Below, piece after piece: positions 46,599 through 59,323 of a DNA stretch of 64,000 nucleotides. The notes under the pieces were generated by a model. The model did not search any database. It worked only from the letters and a program-made list of their open reading frames with translations, and was not told where the DNA came from. The translations under genes were made by a program, and so were the position numbers. This DNA comes from Datisca glomerata (lineage: Eukaryota; Streptophyta; Magnoliopsida; Cucurbitales; Datiscaceae): assembly GCA_003255025.1 (NCBI GenBank), contig QANY01005078.1:496001-560000 (forward strand), in the 5' to 3' direction. The number at the start of each line of letters is the position of its first letter. Within the stretch, counting starts at the first letter, position 1.

Positions 46599-46985
46599 TA
46601 TGAAAGGTCAAGCTGATAATAGGCATTGCGATGCGAAAAGCTTTACTTAGAGAAATAGAAGGAATATGTATCACACGTACAAAATCTGAAAAAATACCAC
46701 ATGGATACTCTACCATAGTAGGTATTCAAGAATCAGTACATGAAAATTTAATGAATTTGAAAGATATTATATTGAGAAGTAATCTGTATGGAAGTCGTGA
46801 CGCGTCTATTTGTGTCAAGGGTCCTGGATATGTAACTGCTCAAGACATCATCTTACCACATTCTATGGAAATCGTTAATGATACACATCATATAGCTAAC
46901 CTAACAGAACCAACTCATTTATGTATTGAATTATAAGTCGAGAAGAATCGAGAATATCGTATACAAATACCAAATAACTTTCCAT
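46599..46985 (+). pseudogene. rpoA: Plastid rpoA fragment
   Basis: RNA polymerase alpha subunit, N-terminal domain. Reads MKGQAD then, after a frame slip, [55 protein letters not shown] and [13 protein letters not shown], followed by a stop and a few more rpoA codons (RIQIPNNF). The start codon region and the C-terminal domain are missing. Confidence 0.9.
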
Positions 46986-47059
46986 CTGGGCCCAGCTGTG
47001 CCAAGAAAAAGAATAGAAGAAGCATTTGACTCTTTCATGCAAGCCCCACTTGGCTCGGG

Positions 47060-47097
47060 GGGGATATAGCCCAGTTGGTAGAGCTTCGATCTTGCAA
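47060..47097 (+). pseudogene. trnA-UGC: trnA-UGC 5' exon, plastid-derived
   Basis: 38 nt from GGGGATATAGCCCAGTTGGT to the anticodon loop CTTGCAA (anticodon TGC at 47093-47095). The plastid group II intron follows (TTGGGTCGTTACGATTACGG) to about 47310. The 3' exon is absent. At least two changes (GCCCAG for GCTCAG, CTTCGATC for CTCCGCTC) would weaken the D and anticodon stems. Confidence 0.85.
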
Positions 47098-47309
47098 TTG
47101 GGTCGTTACGATTACGGGTTGGATGTCTAATTATCCAGGTGGTAATGATAATATATTGTACCTGAACCGGTGGCTCACTTTTTCTAAGTACTGGGAAAGA
47201 GGACCGAAACATGCCACTGAAAAAGACTCTACTTAGACAAAGATGGGCTGTCAAGAACGTAGAGGAGGTAGGATGTGCAGTTGGTCAAATCTAGTATGGA
47301 TCGTACATG

Positions 47310-48382
47310 ATTTAATTGAGTCATTATTGGAAATGAATTTATTAATTTTTTTTATTGATTCAAGAAAGAGTTCTGCATTAATTCAGGGGATATTAATCAT
47401 ACCTAGAAAGATATCTATGTATATCTTTTCAATGAAAAATTTGATAAAATGATTCGCTTTACGAAATAATCAAATATTTGTTTTTTTATATCTTCCAAAT
47501 GTTTTGTGGAGATTCAAATCTTTTATCATCATAACTAATCTGATTAGGACTAATATTTACTTATGGAGTTATAAACTCCTTTTTTGTGTCTTTTTAATTT
47601 TATTTATTATTGTTTTTGCTCTATCATTCAGATTTGTCATTTTTCTTTCCCTTAATTAAAAATTTGCCCAATTCGTAGATCGAATTGGAATGGATGTTCC
47701 CGCAATCATTCGATTACTCATTATCGAGCCCTGAATTATCTATTTATAGAGAATTCAGGTGCTTGGGAGTTCCTGATGATTAATGATTAAATAAACCAAC
47801 TGCGCGCAAAGTGAATTGGCGTTGTGCTGTGGATCGATTTCGGAGCGGGGAGCGAAGAGAGACCAGAAGAATGATTCATTTGGATCGACGAGCTTTTTCA
47901 ACCTCAAGTCGATTCCATGATTATACGTTCATTCCATACTGGGCCAGACCGGAATAACGCTAGGTTATATACATCCTAATTATGAGAGGGGTCATCCGAG
48001 AGTATTTAAATAGATGCTATGTTTACAAATGGATCCCTACGTCCTTACATTCCATTTAGGATTAGGAATAGGCGTAATCAGACCTAATTTTACATATCTC
48101 TCGTTAATTGGGACCCTATTCATCTTTTTGGACTTCTATTGAATCGAGAACTAGGTTTGATCAGTCATGTCATATAGGCCCGAGTCGGACATCCAATTGC
48201 TTCGATTTGAATTATTCAAAGGATGCCTTATATTATATAAAAAAGATATGTATGACCTTATACTCGATACTCAATTTTTTTATTTTTAACAAGAATCAAT
48301 AAAAAATAAGAAATATTTGAATCCGGTTAGATTTCATCCAAATGTACTACTATAAGAATGAATGGAAAAAAGAATCGAATAA
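47310..48382. other. Plastid-like spacer DNA, source not identified
   Basis: No full gene. Sequence such as ACTGCGCGCAAAGTGAATTG (near 47800) and runs of short direct words resemble plastid spacers. No rRNA or complete tRNA seen. Confidence 0.4.
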
Positions 48383-48511
48383 TTATTCTATGATAAAAAT
48401 AGAATATCCATCCATGCAATTAAAGTAATTCAATATAAAAAACCCCGGGCACACATGTTTTGGCCTTGTGTGTCCATAACTCAAAATAGGTGACCTAATG
48501 GTCGCCGCTCG

Positions 48512-48838
48512 ACTAAACATACCAATAGTCACCAGATTCATATGGACTACAAAGGAGAAAGCAATGATCTTCTTAAGATCGATATGTCTTGAAGTGGTTA
48601 AGGAAGTATATATTATAGCAATCACACTTAGAGTATAAATGAAAAGAGTGGAACGAAGTGTCGCTTCGGGAAACATAGGTTTTGAAGATCTTAAAAACCC
48701 GTGGGATCCCAATTTTAAAGGAATTCCTGCCAAGATGACAGATATTGTCGTAGTCACCTCTACATGAGCCTCGGGTAACCAAATATGAACTGGTACCATA
48801 GGCACTTTGACGGCGAAAGCGGTGAAAGAAGCCATCTA
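48512..48838 (-). pseudogene. ndhD: Plastid ndhD fragment
   Basis: NAD(P)H dehydrogenase subunit 4, a membrane proton-pumping subunit. About 108 codons read FTAFAVKVPMVPVHIWLPEA, then ISVILAGIPLKLG, SKPMFPEATL, IYTSLTTSRHIDLKKIIA and HMNLVTIGMFS. The motif HIWLPEAH and the Lys-rich loop place it in the middle of the protein. The rest is absent and several conserved residues have changed. Confidence 0.88.
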
Positions 48839-48840
48839 TA

Positions 48841-49384
48841 GAAAGATTTGGTGCCGCTGACTAAATTATGCGGTTAATGAGACTTGTAAATTGGTGGTTC
48901 CTATTTGGAGAAGAATCAACAGAATTATTGGTTTCTTCATTTTGATAACTGTGAAAATGTTATCAAACTAGATAGAGCTAGATGAAATTTATGAGTGTAG
49001 TGATCAAAGATTAAAATTACGAACAGAAGATGACATCTAAAAAATAAGGTGACTTTCCCCTCTAACATGACAAAAACAAAAATAAGAATCTAAAAATATA
49101 AATAACAGCCGATTCCAGATTAAAATGATAAAACAAAATCATATAATCCAAAATCTAAACTAAATATCTATTTATTCTAACTGTTATGATATCAATTTTC
49201 TACGTCAGTGCATGAATTCATTGATAACCTCTGTACGAAATAATGACATCTCAATTATTAATAAAAAATATATGAATGAACGATAGAAGTACAGTCTAAA
49301 TCCAAGGTGGGTTCAATTTTTCAGAGCCATTCTGATGCATAAAAACAACTTGAAGCTATTAACAGCAACAAAAAAAGATCAAAC
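48841..49384. other. AT-rich spacer
   Basis: No gene or repeat recognised. Confidence 0.5.
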
Positions 49385-49892
49385 CTCGATTTGATCAAAT
49401 GGGTACCATTTTAATCTTACTCATTTGACATAAAAGTGGGGAAAACAACAATAATTTACATAAACCCGAGAACGAGAACATGAAAACCAGCTCAGAAAGA
49501 AATAGAGGGAATTATTACCGGGAGCAATCTTTAGAAGGGACAAAGGAGGAGGGCAATCATAGAAGCAACGCGGGCACGAATCTTTGGAATCTCCCAATCT
49601 AATTCCCTTTTTCAATCACCAATACAGAGCTGGGCCGCACACAACCAAAGCTGAAACAACAGCGAAAACCACCAAACAACATCTCAGGCAAGCCCCAGAT
49701 CAGCGTGACATCTCTGATCACTCCCTCACATCGCATACACAGAAAGATAAGGCAAAGCTCAAACGTTCACCGCATGAGGTTGGAGATACGAAGAGGCTAG
49801 GGCACATGTAAACATACTCGGGAAGATATAGAGAATGAAATGTGAAGAGATATGGAGCTAGAAATTGTGTTTTTTAAATTAAAGATGGTGAA

Positions 49893-50251
49893 GAAGACGA
49901 CGGGGATTCGAGACCCTGTCGTATAATATGACGGGGTCTAAAAGCCTTGATTTTAATTTACATAAAAAATGATGGGTTATGGATACCCTGTCGTTTTACT
50001 GACAAATATGACTCAGTTTCCATACCTCGTCGTTGTAGCTAAAAAAGTAGATTATTTTATACGACGGGTATTCGACAACCTGTCGTTTTACTGTCACCCT
50101 ATTGTATTTAGTCTTTTTAAATACGACAGGGCTCCCACCAACTGTCGTAAAGTGTAAAAAAGTGCTACTTCCTTTTAGACGACGGCTTTGGTCAGCTCTG
50201 TTGTCGCTATTTTTTTATGCGTGTCGTGAAAAAACCCAATTTGTAGTAGTG
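49893..50251 (-). mobile_element. CACTA-like terminus with GTCGT subterminal repeats, copy 1
   Basis: On the minus strand the end reads CACTACTACAAATTGGG, the CACTACTACAA type of start. Inside it, more than ten ACGAC/GTCGT words occur, often as ACGACAGGG facing CCTGTCGT, matching the subterminal repeats of En/Spm elements. No opposite terminus or transposase is present. Confidence 0.6.
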
Positions 50252-51114
50252 AATTCTCATTTGACCCATATTTTTTTTTTTGAAAGAATCATTTCATACC
50301 GAACAAGTTTTAGACTAAATTTGACTAGCCAAGTGACAAGTGAATTACCATAGATTAATGTTTTTGTCATTCATTAAATGATTAATTTATCGATGAATTA
50401 CACTGAAAAAAATTATAGATTAATTAACATATGAACATACACATAATATTGGTCAAATGAAACTTGTTCTAAATATTAGTCCATGTTTAACTAATCTTTT
50501 TAGACATGAGATTTTTACCAACATGATCAATACATCTCTACCAAAAGTCAAGAATTTAGAAACTTTAGAGTAAAGAGTTTGATCTTTCAAAAGCTTAATT
50601 AATTACTCGATTTGATCAAATGGTTACCATTTTAATCTTAGTCACTTGACATAAAGTGGAAAAACAACGATAATTTACATAAGCCCGAGAATGGGAACAT
50701 GAAAACTAGCTCAGAAAGAAACATAGGGAATTATTACTGGGAGCAATCTTTAGAAGGGACAAAGGAGGAAGGCAATCATAGAAGCAACGCGGGCACGAAT
50801 CTTTGGAATCTCCCAATCTAATTCCCTTTTTCAATCACCAATATAGGGCTGGGCCGCACACAACCAAAGCTGAAACAACAGCGAAAACCACCAAACAACA
50901 CCAAAGGCAAGCCCCAGATCAGCGTGACATCTCTGATCACTCCCTCACATCGCATACACAGAAAGATAAGGCAAAGCTCAAACGTTCACCGCATGAGGTT
51001 GGAGATACGAAGAGGCTAGGGCACATGTAAACATACTCGGGAAGATATAGAGAATGAAATGGGAAGAGATATGGAGCTAGAAATTGTGTTTTTTAAATTA
51101 AAGATGGTGAAGAA

Positions 51115-51469
51115 GACGACAGGGCGTCGAGACCCCGTCGTATAATAGGACGGGGTCTAAAAGCCTTGATTTTAATTTACATAAAAAATGATGGGTTATG
51201 GATACCCTGTCGTTTTAGTGACAAATATGACTCAGTTTCCATACCTCGTCGTTGTAGCTAAAAAAGTAGATTATTTTATACGACGGGTATTCGACAACCT
51301 GTCGTTTTACTGTCACCCTATCGTATTTAGTCTTTTTAAATACGATGGGGCTCCCACCAACTGTCGTAAAGTGTAAAAAAGTGCTACTTCCTTTTAGACG
51401 ACGGCTTTGGTCAGCTCTGTTGTCGCTATTTTTTGATGCGTGTCGTGAAAAACCCGATTTGTAGTAGTG
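51115..51469 (-). mobile_element. CACTA-like terminus with GTCGT subterminal repeats, copy 2
   Basis: Second copy, carried by the tandem duplication. Confidence 0.6.
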
Positions 51470-52315
51470 AATTCTCATTTGACCCATATTTTTTTTTGAA
51501 AGAATCATTTCATACCGAACAAGTTTTAGACTAAATTTGACTAGCCAAGTGACAAGTGAATTACCATAGATTAATGTTTTTGTCATTCATTAAATGATTA
51601 ATTTATCAATGAATTACACTGACAAAAATTATAGATTAATTAACCTATGAACATACACATAATATTGGTCAAATGAAACTTGTTCTAAATATTAGTCCAT
51701 GTTTAACTAATCTTTTTAGACATGAAATTTTTACCAACATGATCAATACATCTCTACCAAAAGTCAAGAATTTAGAAACTTTAGAGTAAAGAGTTTGATC
51801 TTTCAAAAGCTTAATTAATTACTCGATTTGATCAAATGGTTACCATTTTAATCTTAGTCATTTGACATAAAGTGGAAAAACAACGATAATTTACATAAGC
51901 CTGAGAATGGGAACATGAAAACTAGCTCAGAAAGAAACAGAGGGAATTATTACTGGGAGCAATCTTTAGAAGGGACAAAGGAGGAGGGCAATCATAGAAG
52001 CAACGCGGGCACGAATCTTTGGAATCTCCCAATCTAATTCCCTTTTTCAATCACCAATATAGAGCTGGGCCGCACACAACCAAAGATGAAACAAAAACGT
52101 GTTGTGTTGGTTGATTTTTGTTAGTTATTACTAGTTTGTTAATTTTTTAGGGCCTTTTGTATTTTTTTTAAGATTTTAAGGCTTTGTTGAGGGTTGAATG
52201 TTTGCGTTAAAATGGTTCACTTATTCAACAAATCAACAAAGACTATGTTCAAATCCTGAGACTATGGTTTAAATTTTATTCCTATTTCTTAACCTCACCA
52301 ATTGCTTGAGATAAC

Positions 52316-53848
52316 ATGATATTAAATTCATTGGTACCAATCATTGCTACGAAACATCTGAGCCAAATCCATGCTCAACTTCTCAAGAACCTAAAACCCC
52401 ACATCTTAAATCCTCTGTTAGGACTTTTATCAAATAGCTTCAACCTACAAGATGCTCCTTTCCTCTATAACCAAATGCTTAACCATCGAACTTCCCACAA
52501 CCACTAAACATTCACTCATGCACTCAAGGCATGTTCCTTACTGCATGCTTCCCATAAGGGCATTGAAATCCATGCACATATGATAAAATCTAGTCATTTT
52601 TCTGACATCTTTATTCAGAACTCCTTGCCTTATTTTTATCTCGTAGAAAGTGAAATTTTCTCTGCATGCAGAATATTCAATTCCATACCTTATCCAGATG
52701 TTGTTTCGTGGGATTCCATAATTTCTGGACTCTCCAAGCTAGGTCTTGAGGAGGAAGCCATTTTTAAAATTGTGTCTATGAATGTAAAGCCTAATTCAAC
52801 CACTCTTGTTAGTGTTATCTCTGCTTGTTCTAGCGTGAGAGCTCTAAGGCTTGGAAAGGCCATCCATGGGTGTAGCTTGAAGAACCTAGATGGAAAAGGC
52901 ATTCTTTTGGACAATGTTATGCTCGATTTCAACCTCAAATTTGGGTGTATTGAGAGTGTAGAGAAAGTGTTTGTGGATATGCATGTAAGAGATGTAGTGT
53001 CTTAGACTACTATGGTCGGTGGCTATGTACAGTCTGGATTTTATGAAGAGGCAATGAGAGTATTCCAAAAACATGGTACAAACGGGGGAAGTTGAGCCCA
53101 ATGAGGCTACTCTAGTTAATGTATTGTCAGCATGTTCTTCAATAGGTGCTTTGAGCTTGGGTTAGTTTGTACATTCCTACATCAGTTCACAACAAATTAA
53201 AGTCAATGGAAATTTAGAAAATTCTTTGATCAACATGTATACCAAATGCGGGGATCTTAAAATGGCCACTTTAGCGTTCAAGATGCTAATACACAAGGAT
53301 ATCATATGTTGGAGCATAATTATTAGTGGCATGACCATGAATGGTTATAGAAAGCAAGATTTAGAACTCTTCTCACTCATGCTAGTTCATGGAGTTTCTC
53401 CTGATGATATTACCTTTCTCGGTTTGTTATCTGCTTGTAGCCATTCTAGATTGACGGATCTTGGATTGATATTTTTAAAAAGCGATAAAAAATATTTACT
53501 GGATCACTAACCGAATGGAGCATTAGGCCTGAACGGTTGATATGTATGGTCGAGCGGGGTTTCTGATTGAAGCAAAGACGTTCATAAGAGAAATACCGAT
53601 GGAGGCAGATGGTCCAGTGTGTGGAGCTTTGTTAAATGCTTGTAAAATTTATTGAGATGAGAAAATGTTGAGAAAGTTATGCAGCATCTTATTAACAGTA
53701 AGGGTGTGACTATTGGAACTTTTACTTTGTTATCAAATAGTTATGCAAGTTCTAATAGATGGGATGATGCTAATAAGGTTCGTCATGCTATGAGAAGTAG
53801 GGGATTGAAGAAGATTATATGGTCTAGGTGGGTTGCTATAAGTTAAAG
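52316..53848 (+). pseudogene. PPR pseudogene, copy 1
   Basis: Full-length relative of the intact gene at 62203, from MILNSLVPIIATKHLSQIHA to a final Ser codon at about 53845. Disabling changes include TAA for Tyr at 52505-52507 (TSHNH-stop), TAG for Trp at 53003-53005 (RDVVS-stop), a one-base insertion in an A-run near 53068, TAG near 53163, and further frame loss after 53500. Otherwise the whole PLS repeat array is recognisable. Confidence 0.9.
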
Positions 53849-53849
53849 G

Positions 53850-55498
53850 TAGAATAATACTGTATCCTGACTCTTTCTACCAAAATCAAATGGAAAAAAG
53901 TTTACAAGCCTGATGATGAGATGCGATAGTTCCCACAATAACAATATAATTTTGAGAAATTACTTCGTAAAGACCTTGAGAGTGAGAAAAATAAAATTAA
54001 TGGCATGCTTTCTTAGTCGACTTAGATTACAAATCTTAAAGATTTGGATTCATAGTATAAATCCATTTTTACTAAAATTAGATTCAAAAACTTATGTAGG
54101 ACTCATCACATAATTGGATTTAAATCCTTGTTTAATCCAAAGAAAGAACTATAAGTTTAACTTAATCATATATGAAAGTAAACCTTAAATATGAAGATGT
54201 GAGAACAATAATGTTAATTGTTCCAGGTATTTGTTGATTACTCTTAGAAAAATACTTGAATATCATTTTATAATCAGTGCAAGATCATCTTGAAACTTAA
54301 ATATAGACCCACACCATCTGCAAAAAGAGTTTTGTGTCTTCAAAGTCCGTCATCATACATCTAGGAACTCGTAAAATTACATACAACATGCAAAAATAGT
54401 AAGTATGAATCATTTTTCTAATGGAAAATGTCTCAAGCCTTAAGCATCCCTGAACTTTAGGGTAAAATAAAATATTTTTTATTGAAAAATGTTAAAATCA
54501 AATTTGTAAAGATAAATATTATAGTAGATTAAACATCAAATCTAAAAACAAACAAAAAACTTTATTTGTGCTAAAATCAAATTTTGTTTCCATTAAAAAT
54601 ATAAAATCAAACATAAAATATTTAAGACGTTTGACACTTTAGTCTTTGATTTTAGAGTGGTGAGACAAGTTAAAATAAAAAATCTAAAGTGTACAATTCA
54701 CAACACTAAAGTATCGAACGTCTCAAAGTTAAGTATAAGAGATAGAAGATTTTTTGATCACATATTTTTTAGAAACCCTTTTTGGTGATCTTCGCCTTAC
54801 ACATGTAAGGTTGAATTTCTTGAATCCCGAGTCTTTTATATTGTGCTACGTACACTTTATACAAAAAAATCTAGGTAATAGTTTGAAAATAAAAATTAAG
54901 AAACAACTTTCTTTAATGCTAGATTAGAAGAACAACATACTAAATTATATTTACAGTAGCACTGAACCGAAAACAATTGAATCATTTCTACCAAAACCAC
55001 GTGGTTTTATATACTCATTTCTAGTTAACTTGCCTTACTTAGCGAGTTAGTTTTCTTTTACTCTCCCTCCGTTGCCCCTGCCTCTTCCCCTCACTGTTGC
55101 TCTCTCTCTATTTTCTCTTTTTCTATTAGTTTGTCTTGTCTATCTTCATATTACTTCCACCGTTACTGCTTTTATTCTTTGTACCTCTCATCCTCTCTAT
55201 CTGTCCATAACATCGTCAATTCTCCATCATTTCAGCTCTTTGCTTCCTACCACTACTTTAATAATCGTATTCGTATGTTGGTCGCTTCATAGTGCTTTGA
55301 TATCTCAATATGTTGATTTTCCCTGAACCTGTTTATTTAAGATAAGAGATTGTTGAAAATTTAGGGTATTTTTGTTGCAAACTAAAAATTATCAATTTTC
55401 TTTTCGTTATTGCAGGATGATTAAAACCAAACGGGCATTGGTTCGTGTTGAATGGTTCATATTCCTATGTTGTATCCTTATTAATTACTTGAGATAAC
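53850..55498. other. Spacer between PPR copies 1 and 2
   Basis: The left part (53850-54330) is shared with the 3' flanks at 56976, 57876 and 63733. The right part (54810-55490) is shared with the 5' flank of the intact gene (61360-62200). The duplicated unit therefore included both flanks. An 84-codon frame at 55072-55326 is low complexity. Confidence 0.7.
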
Positions 55499-56974
55499 AT
55501 GATATTAAAGTCATTGGTACCAATCATTGCTGCTAAACAACTGAGTCAAATCCATGCTCAAGTCCTTAAGAACCCAATCCACAAGATTCTATTTTCCTCT
55601 ATAACCAAATGCTAAAACCATCCCATTTCCAACAGCCACTACACATTTACTTATGCGCTCAAGGCATGTTGCTTAGTGAATGCTTGCCATAAAGGGCTTG
55701 AAATCCATGCGCATGTGATAAAATCTAGTCATTTTTCTTATATCTTTTTTAAGAACTCCTTGCTTTATTTTTATCTCGTATAGAGTGAAATTTTCTGTGT
55801 GAAGAATATTCAATCCATACCTTACCCAGATGTTGTTTCATGGACTTTCATCATTTCTAGGCTTTTCAAGCTAGGCCATGAGGAGGAAGCCATTTTGAAG
55901 TTTGCGTCTATGAATGAAAAGCCTAATTCAACCACTATTGTTAGCGTTATTTCTGCTTGTTCTGGCCTAAGATCTCTAAGGCTTAGAATCCCGTCCATGG
56001 GTATATCTTGAGGAATGTGGATGGAAAAAGGAATTCTTTATGACAATTCTATGTTTGATATTAATCTCACATTTGGGTACATTGAGAGTGTAGAGAAAGT
56101 GTTTATTGATATGCCTAAGAGAGATGTAGTGTCTTAAACTACTATGGTCGGTGGCTATGTATAATCTGGATTTTGTGAAGAGACAGCGAGAGAAAACCAA
56201 GACATGGAGCAAACGGGGGAAGTTAAGCCCACTAAGGCTACTCTAGGAATGTATTGTTAACATGTTCTTCAATAAGTGCTTTGAGTTTGGTTCAGTTTGT
56301 ACATTCCTACATTAATTCACAATAAATTGAAGTCATTGGAAATGTAGAAAATTATTTGATCAACATGTATACCAAATGCGGTGATGTTAAAATGGCTAGT
56401 TTAGTGTTCAAGATGCTAATACACAAGGATATCATATGTTGGAGCACAATTATTAGTGGCATGGCCATGAATGGTTATGGAAAGCAAGCTTTGGAACTCT
56501 TCTCACTCATGCTAGTTCATGGAGTTTCTCCTGATGATATTACCTTTCTCGGTTTCTTATCTGCTTGCAACCATGCTGGATGGTAGATCATGGATTGATG
56601 TTTTTCAAAGCGATGAGAAATGTTTACCAGATCACTAACTGAATGGAGTGTTATTCCTGCATGGTTCATATGTATGGTTGAGCGGGCTTTCTGATTGAAG
56701 CAGAGACGTTCATAAGAGAAATGTCAGTGGAGGCAGATGGTCCAGTGTTGGGACTTTGTTAAATGCTTGTAAAATTCATGGAGATGAGAAAATGTTTGAA
56801 AAAGTTAGGCAGTGCCTTGTTATCAGCAAATGTGGGAGTATTGGAACTTTTGCTTTGTTATCAAATAGTTATGCGAGTTCTAACTGATGGGATTATGTTA
56901 ATAAGGTTCGTGATGCTATGAGAAGTCAAGGATTGAATAAGATTGTATGGTCTAGCTGGGTTGAGGTTAGTTAA
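55499..56974 (+). pseudogene. PPR pseudogene, copy 2
   Basis: Starts MILKSLVPIIAAKQLSQIHA like the intact gene. It has lost about 60 bp after KNP (near 55583), where copy 1 and the intact gene encode HILNPILGLLS. It then carries stops near 55613 and 55783, frame changes near 55990 and 56250, and a TAA for Trp near 56136. The last third (56356-56586, MINMYTKCGDVKMASL) is well preserved. Confidence 0.88.
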
Positions 56975-57109
56975 AAGTCGAATAATACTATATCCTCACT
57001 CTTTCTACCAAAATCAAATGGTAAAAAGTTTACAAGCTTGATGATGAGATGGTATAGTTCCCACAATAACAGTATAATTTTGAGAGAAATTAATTCGTTA
57101 AGATCCTTG

Positions 57110-57873
57110 AAAGCAAAATTATTAGTGGCATGGCCGTAAATGGCTAAGAATGTATTGTCAACATGTTCTTTAATAAGTGCTTTGATTTTGGTTTAGTTAG
57201 TACATTCCTACATTAATTCACAATAAATTGAAGTCAATGAAAATGTAGGAAATTCTTTGATCAACATGTATACCAAGGACGGGGATGTTAAAATGGACAC
57301 TTTAGTGTTCAAAATGCTAATGCACAAGGATATCATATGTTGGAGCATAATTATTAGTGGCATGGCCATGAATGGTTATGCAAGCAAGCTTTGGAACTCT
57401 TCTCACTCATGCTAGTTCATGGAGTTTCTCCTGATGATATTACCATTCTTGATTTGTTATATGCTTGCAGTCATGCTGGATTTATATATCATGGTTTGAT
57501 GTTTTTAAAGCGATTAAAAGTGTTTACAGGATCATTAACTGAATGGAGCATTATGCCAACATGGTTGATATGTATGGTCGAGCGAGCTTTCTAGTTGTAG
57601 TAGAGACGTTCATGAGAAATGTTGGTGGAGGCAGAAGGTCTAGCGTGCGGAGTTTTGTTAAATGCTTGTAAAATTCATGGAGATGAGAAAATGTTTGAGA
57701 AAGTTAGGCAATGCCTTCTTAATAGCAAGGGTGTGAGTATCAGAACTTTTACTTTGTTATCAAATAGTTATGTAAGTTCTAACTGATGGGATTATGCTAA
57801 TAAGGTTCGTGATGCTATGAGAAGTTGGAGATTGAAGAAGAGTGTATGGTCTAGCTAGGTTGAGGTTAGTTAA
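57110..57873 (+). pseudogene. PPR pseudogene, copy 3 (3' half only)
   Basis: Begins within the LSACSS/NVLS region and runs to the end. The readable part is 57391-57594 (ELFSLMLVHGVSPDD). Stops and frameshifts occur throughout. The junction near 57110-57150 shows a short block (AAAATTATTAGTGGCATGGC) out of its normal order, so this copy arose by deletion or unequal exchange. Confidence 0.85.
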
Positions 57874-57875
57874 AA

Positions 57876-58690
57876 GTAGAATAATACTATATCCTCACTC
57901 TTTCTACCAAAATCAAATGGTAAAAAGTTTACAAGTTTGATGATGAGATGGTATAGTTCCCACAATAACAGTATAATCTTGAGAAATTACTTCGTTAAGA
58001 TCCTTGAAAGTGAAACAAACAAAATTAATTACATGTTTACTAGGTGGATTTGGATTACAATTCTTAAAGATTTAGATTTATAGTCTAAATCCATATTTAC
58101 TAAAATTAGATTAAAAAATTTATGTGCGACTCATCACATAATTGGATTTGAAATTCTTATTTTTGTGGATTCTTAATACAACTCAAAATGAAAGATTATA
58201 AATCTTAATCCAAATAAAGAACTATATGTTTAACGTAATCATCTATGAAAGTGAGCCTTAATTTTGAAGATGTGAGAAAAATAATGTTAATTGTTCCAGG
58301 TATTTGTTGATTACTCTTAGAAAAATACTTGAATATCATTTTATAATCAGTGCAAGATCATCTTGAAACTTAAATATAGATCCCACACCATTAGTAAAAA
58401 TTGATTTTAACAGAAATTCATTTTATAATCATTGCATATTTGTATTTCCTAACAGAAATTGATTTCATAAACATCGTCTTGAAACTTTAGAATATAGATC
58501 TCATACTATGGGCAAAAAGAGTTTTGTAATGGCTTCCAAGTCCGTCTTCATAAAAATTACTCATAACATGCAAAAATAATGATCATTTTGCCAATGACAA
58601 ATGCCTCAAGCCTCAAGCGTCTTTGAACTTTGAGGTTAAAATAAAATCTTTTTTTAAAGAAGGCTAAAATCAAATTTGTAAATACAAATA
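57876..58690. other. 3' flank of PPR copy 3
   Basis: Shared with the 3' flanks of the other PPR copies (words such as CCAGGTATTTGTTGATTACT). No gene. Confidence 0.6.
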
Positions 58691-59277
58691 TTTAGGAATA
58701 TTCAAAGTTGTACCGAACCGCTCAAAGTTGAACCGAACTAAATCGAAAATGACCGATTTAGTCGATTCAAATTTGTAAGTGCAAACATTTGCGGTTCGCT
58801 CGGTATGATTCGTATTTATAGAAAAACTGAAGTTTCGGTTCGGTTCAAACTTTTATCCAATTTGAACTGAACCGAACCGACTATATATATATAACTAAGT
58901 TTTTAGAAGCCCTAAACATTTGCGCTGCACAACCATCATCCCGAGGGGTGGAGTCACGTGTAAGAGGGTGGGTCAAGTGACCTTATTAAAAAAATATTAA
59001 TTTTTAGTATTGAAATTTTTTTATTTTTGACATTCTATTGATTTTTTTACCCTACTTATTTTTTAATTATGACCCCACTAAATTTCAGTTTGACTCTTTT
59101 AGTTTCAATTTTAACTCAAAAAATTTTATTTGTAACCCCCTCGATTAAATACCCCAATATCCCTAACATTCCAAAAACCCCTATATTTCCCCCAAACCTC
59201 ACCCCTCTTACCCCGACGGCGACGAGGAGCACTGAGCACAGAAATCGCGACTGCGACGAGGACGACTGGAGTGGACG

Positions 59278-59279
<2 letters not shown>

Positions 59280-59321
<42 letters not shown>
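59280..59321. repeat. (TC)n microsatellite
   Basis: About 20 TC units. Confidence 0.95.

Positions 59322-59323
<2 letters not shown>

Larger units (their letters stand above)
46599..48840. other. Nuclear copy of plastid DNA (NUPT), rearranged
   Basis: Contains decayed plastid rpoA, the trnI-trnA spacer and trnA-UGC 5' half with part of its intron, and an ndhD piece. In ordinary plastid genomes these lie in the large single-copy region, the inverted repeat and the small single-copy region respectively. The stretches 47310-48380 look plastid-like in composition and phrasing but I could not name their source. Frame damage in both genes argues for a nuclear copy and not plastid DNA in the sample. 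Confidence 0.75.
49385..52092. repeat. 1.22-kb tandem repeat, 2.2 copies
   Basis: Copy 1 49385-50606, copy 2 50607-51822, partial copy 3 51823-52092. Each starts CTCGATTTGATCAAATGG. Offset of matching words is 1,216-1,222 bp and divergence is low. Each full copy includes a 75-codon open frame (49584-49811, 50803-51030; MESPNLIPFFNHQYRAG) that stays open in both, and a CACTA-like end. The frame has no known motif. Confidence 0.92.

Noticed and set aside
47060..47097. Functional alanine tRNA
   Set aside because: Only the 5' half is present, with changes in the D and anticodon stems and no 3' exon; it is a plastid-derived remnant.
55072..55326. 84-codon Leu/Ser-rich frame upstream of PPR copy 2
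   Set aside because: Pyrimidine-rich flank; the equivalent position upstream of the intact gene (61600-61780) does not keep the frame.
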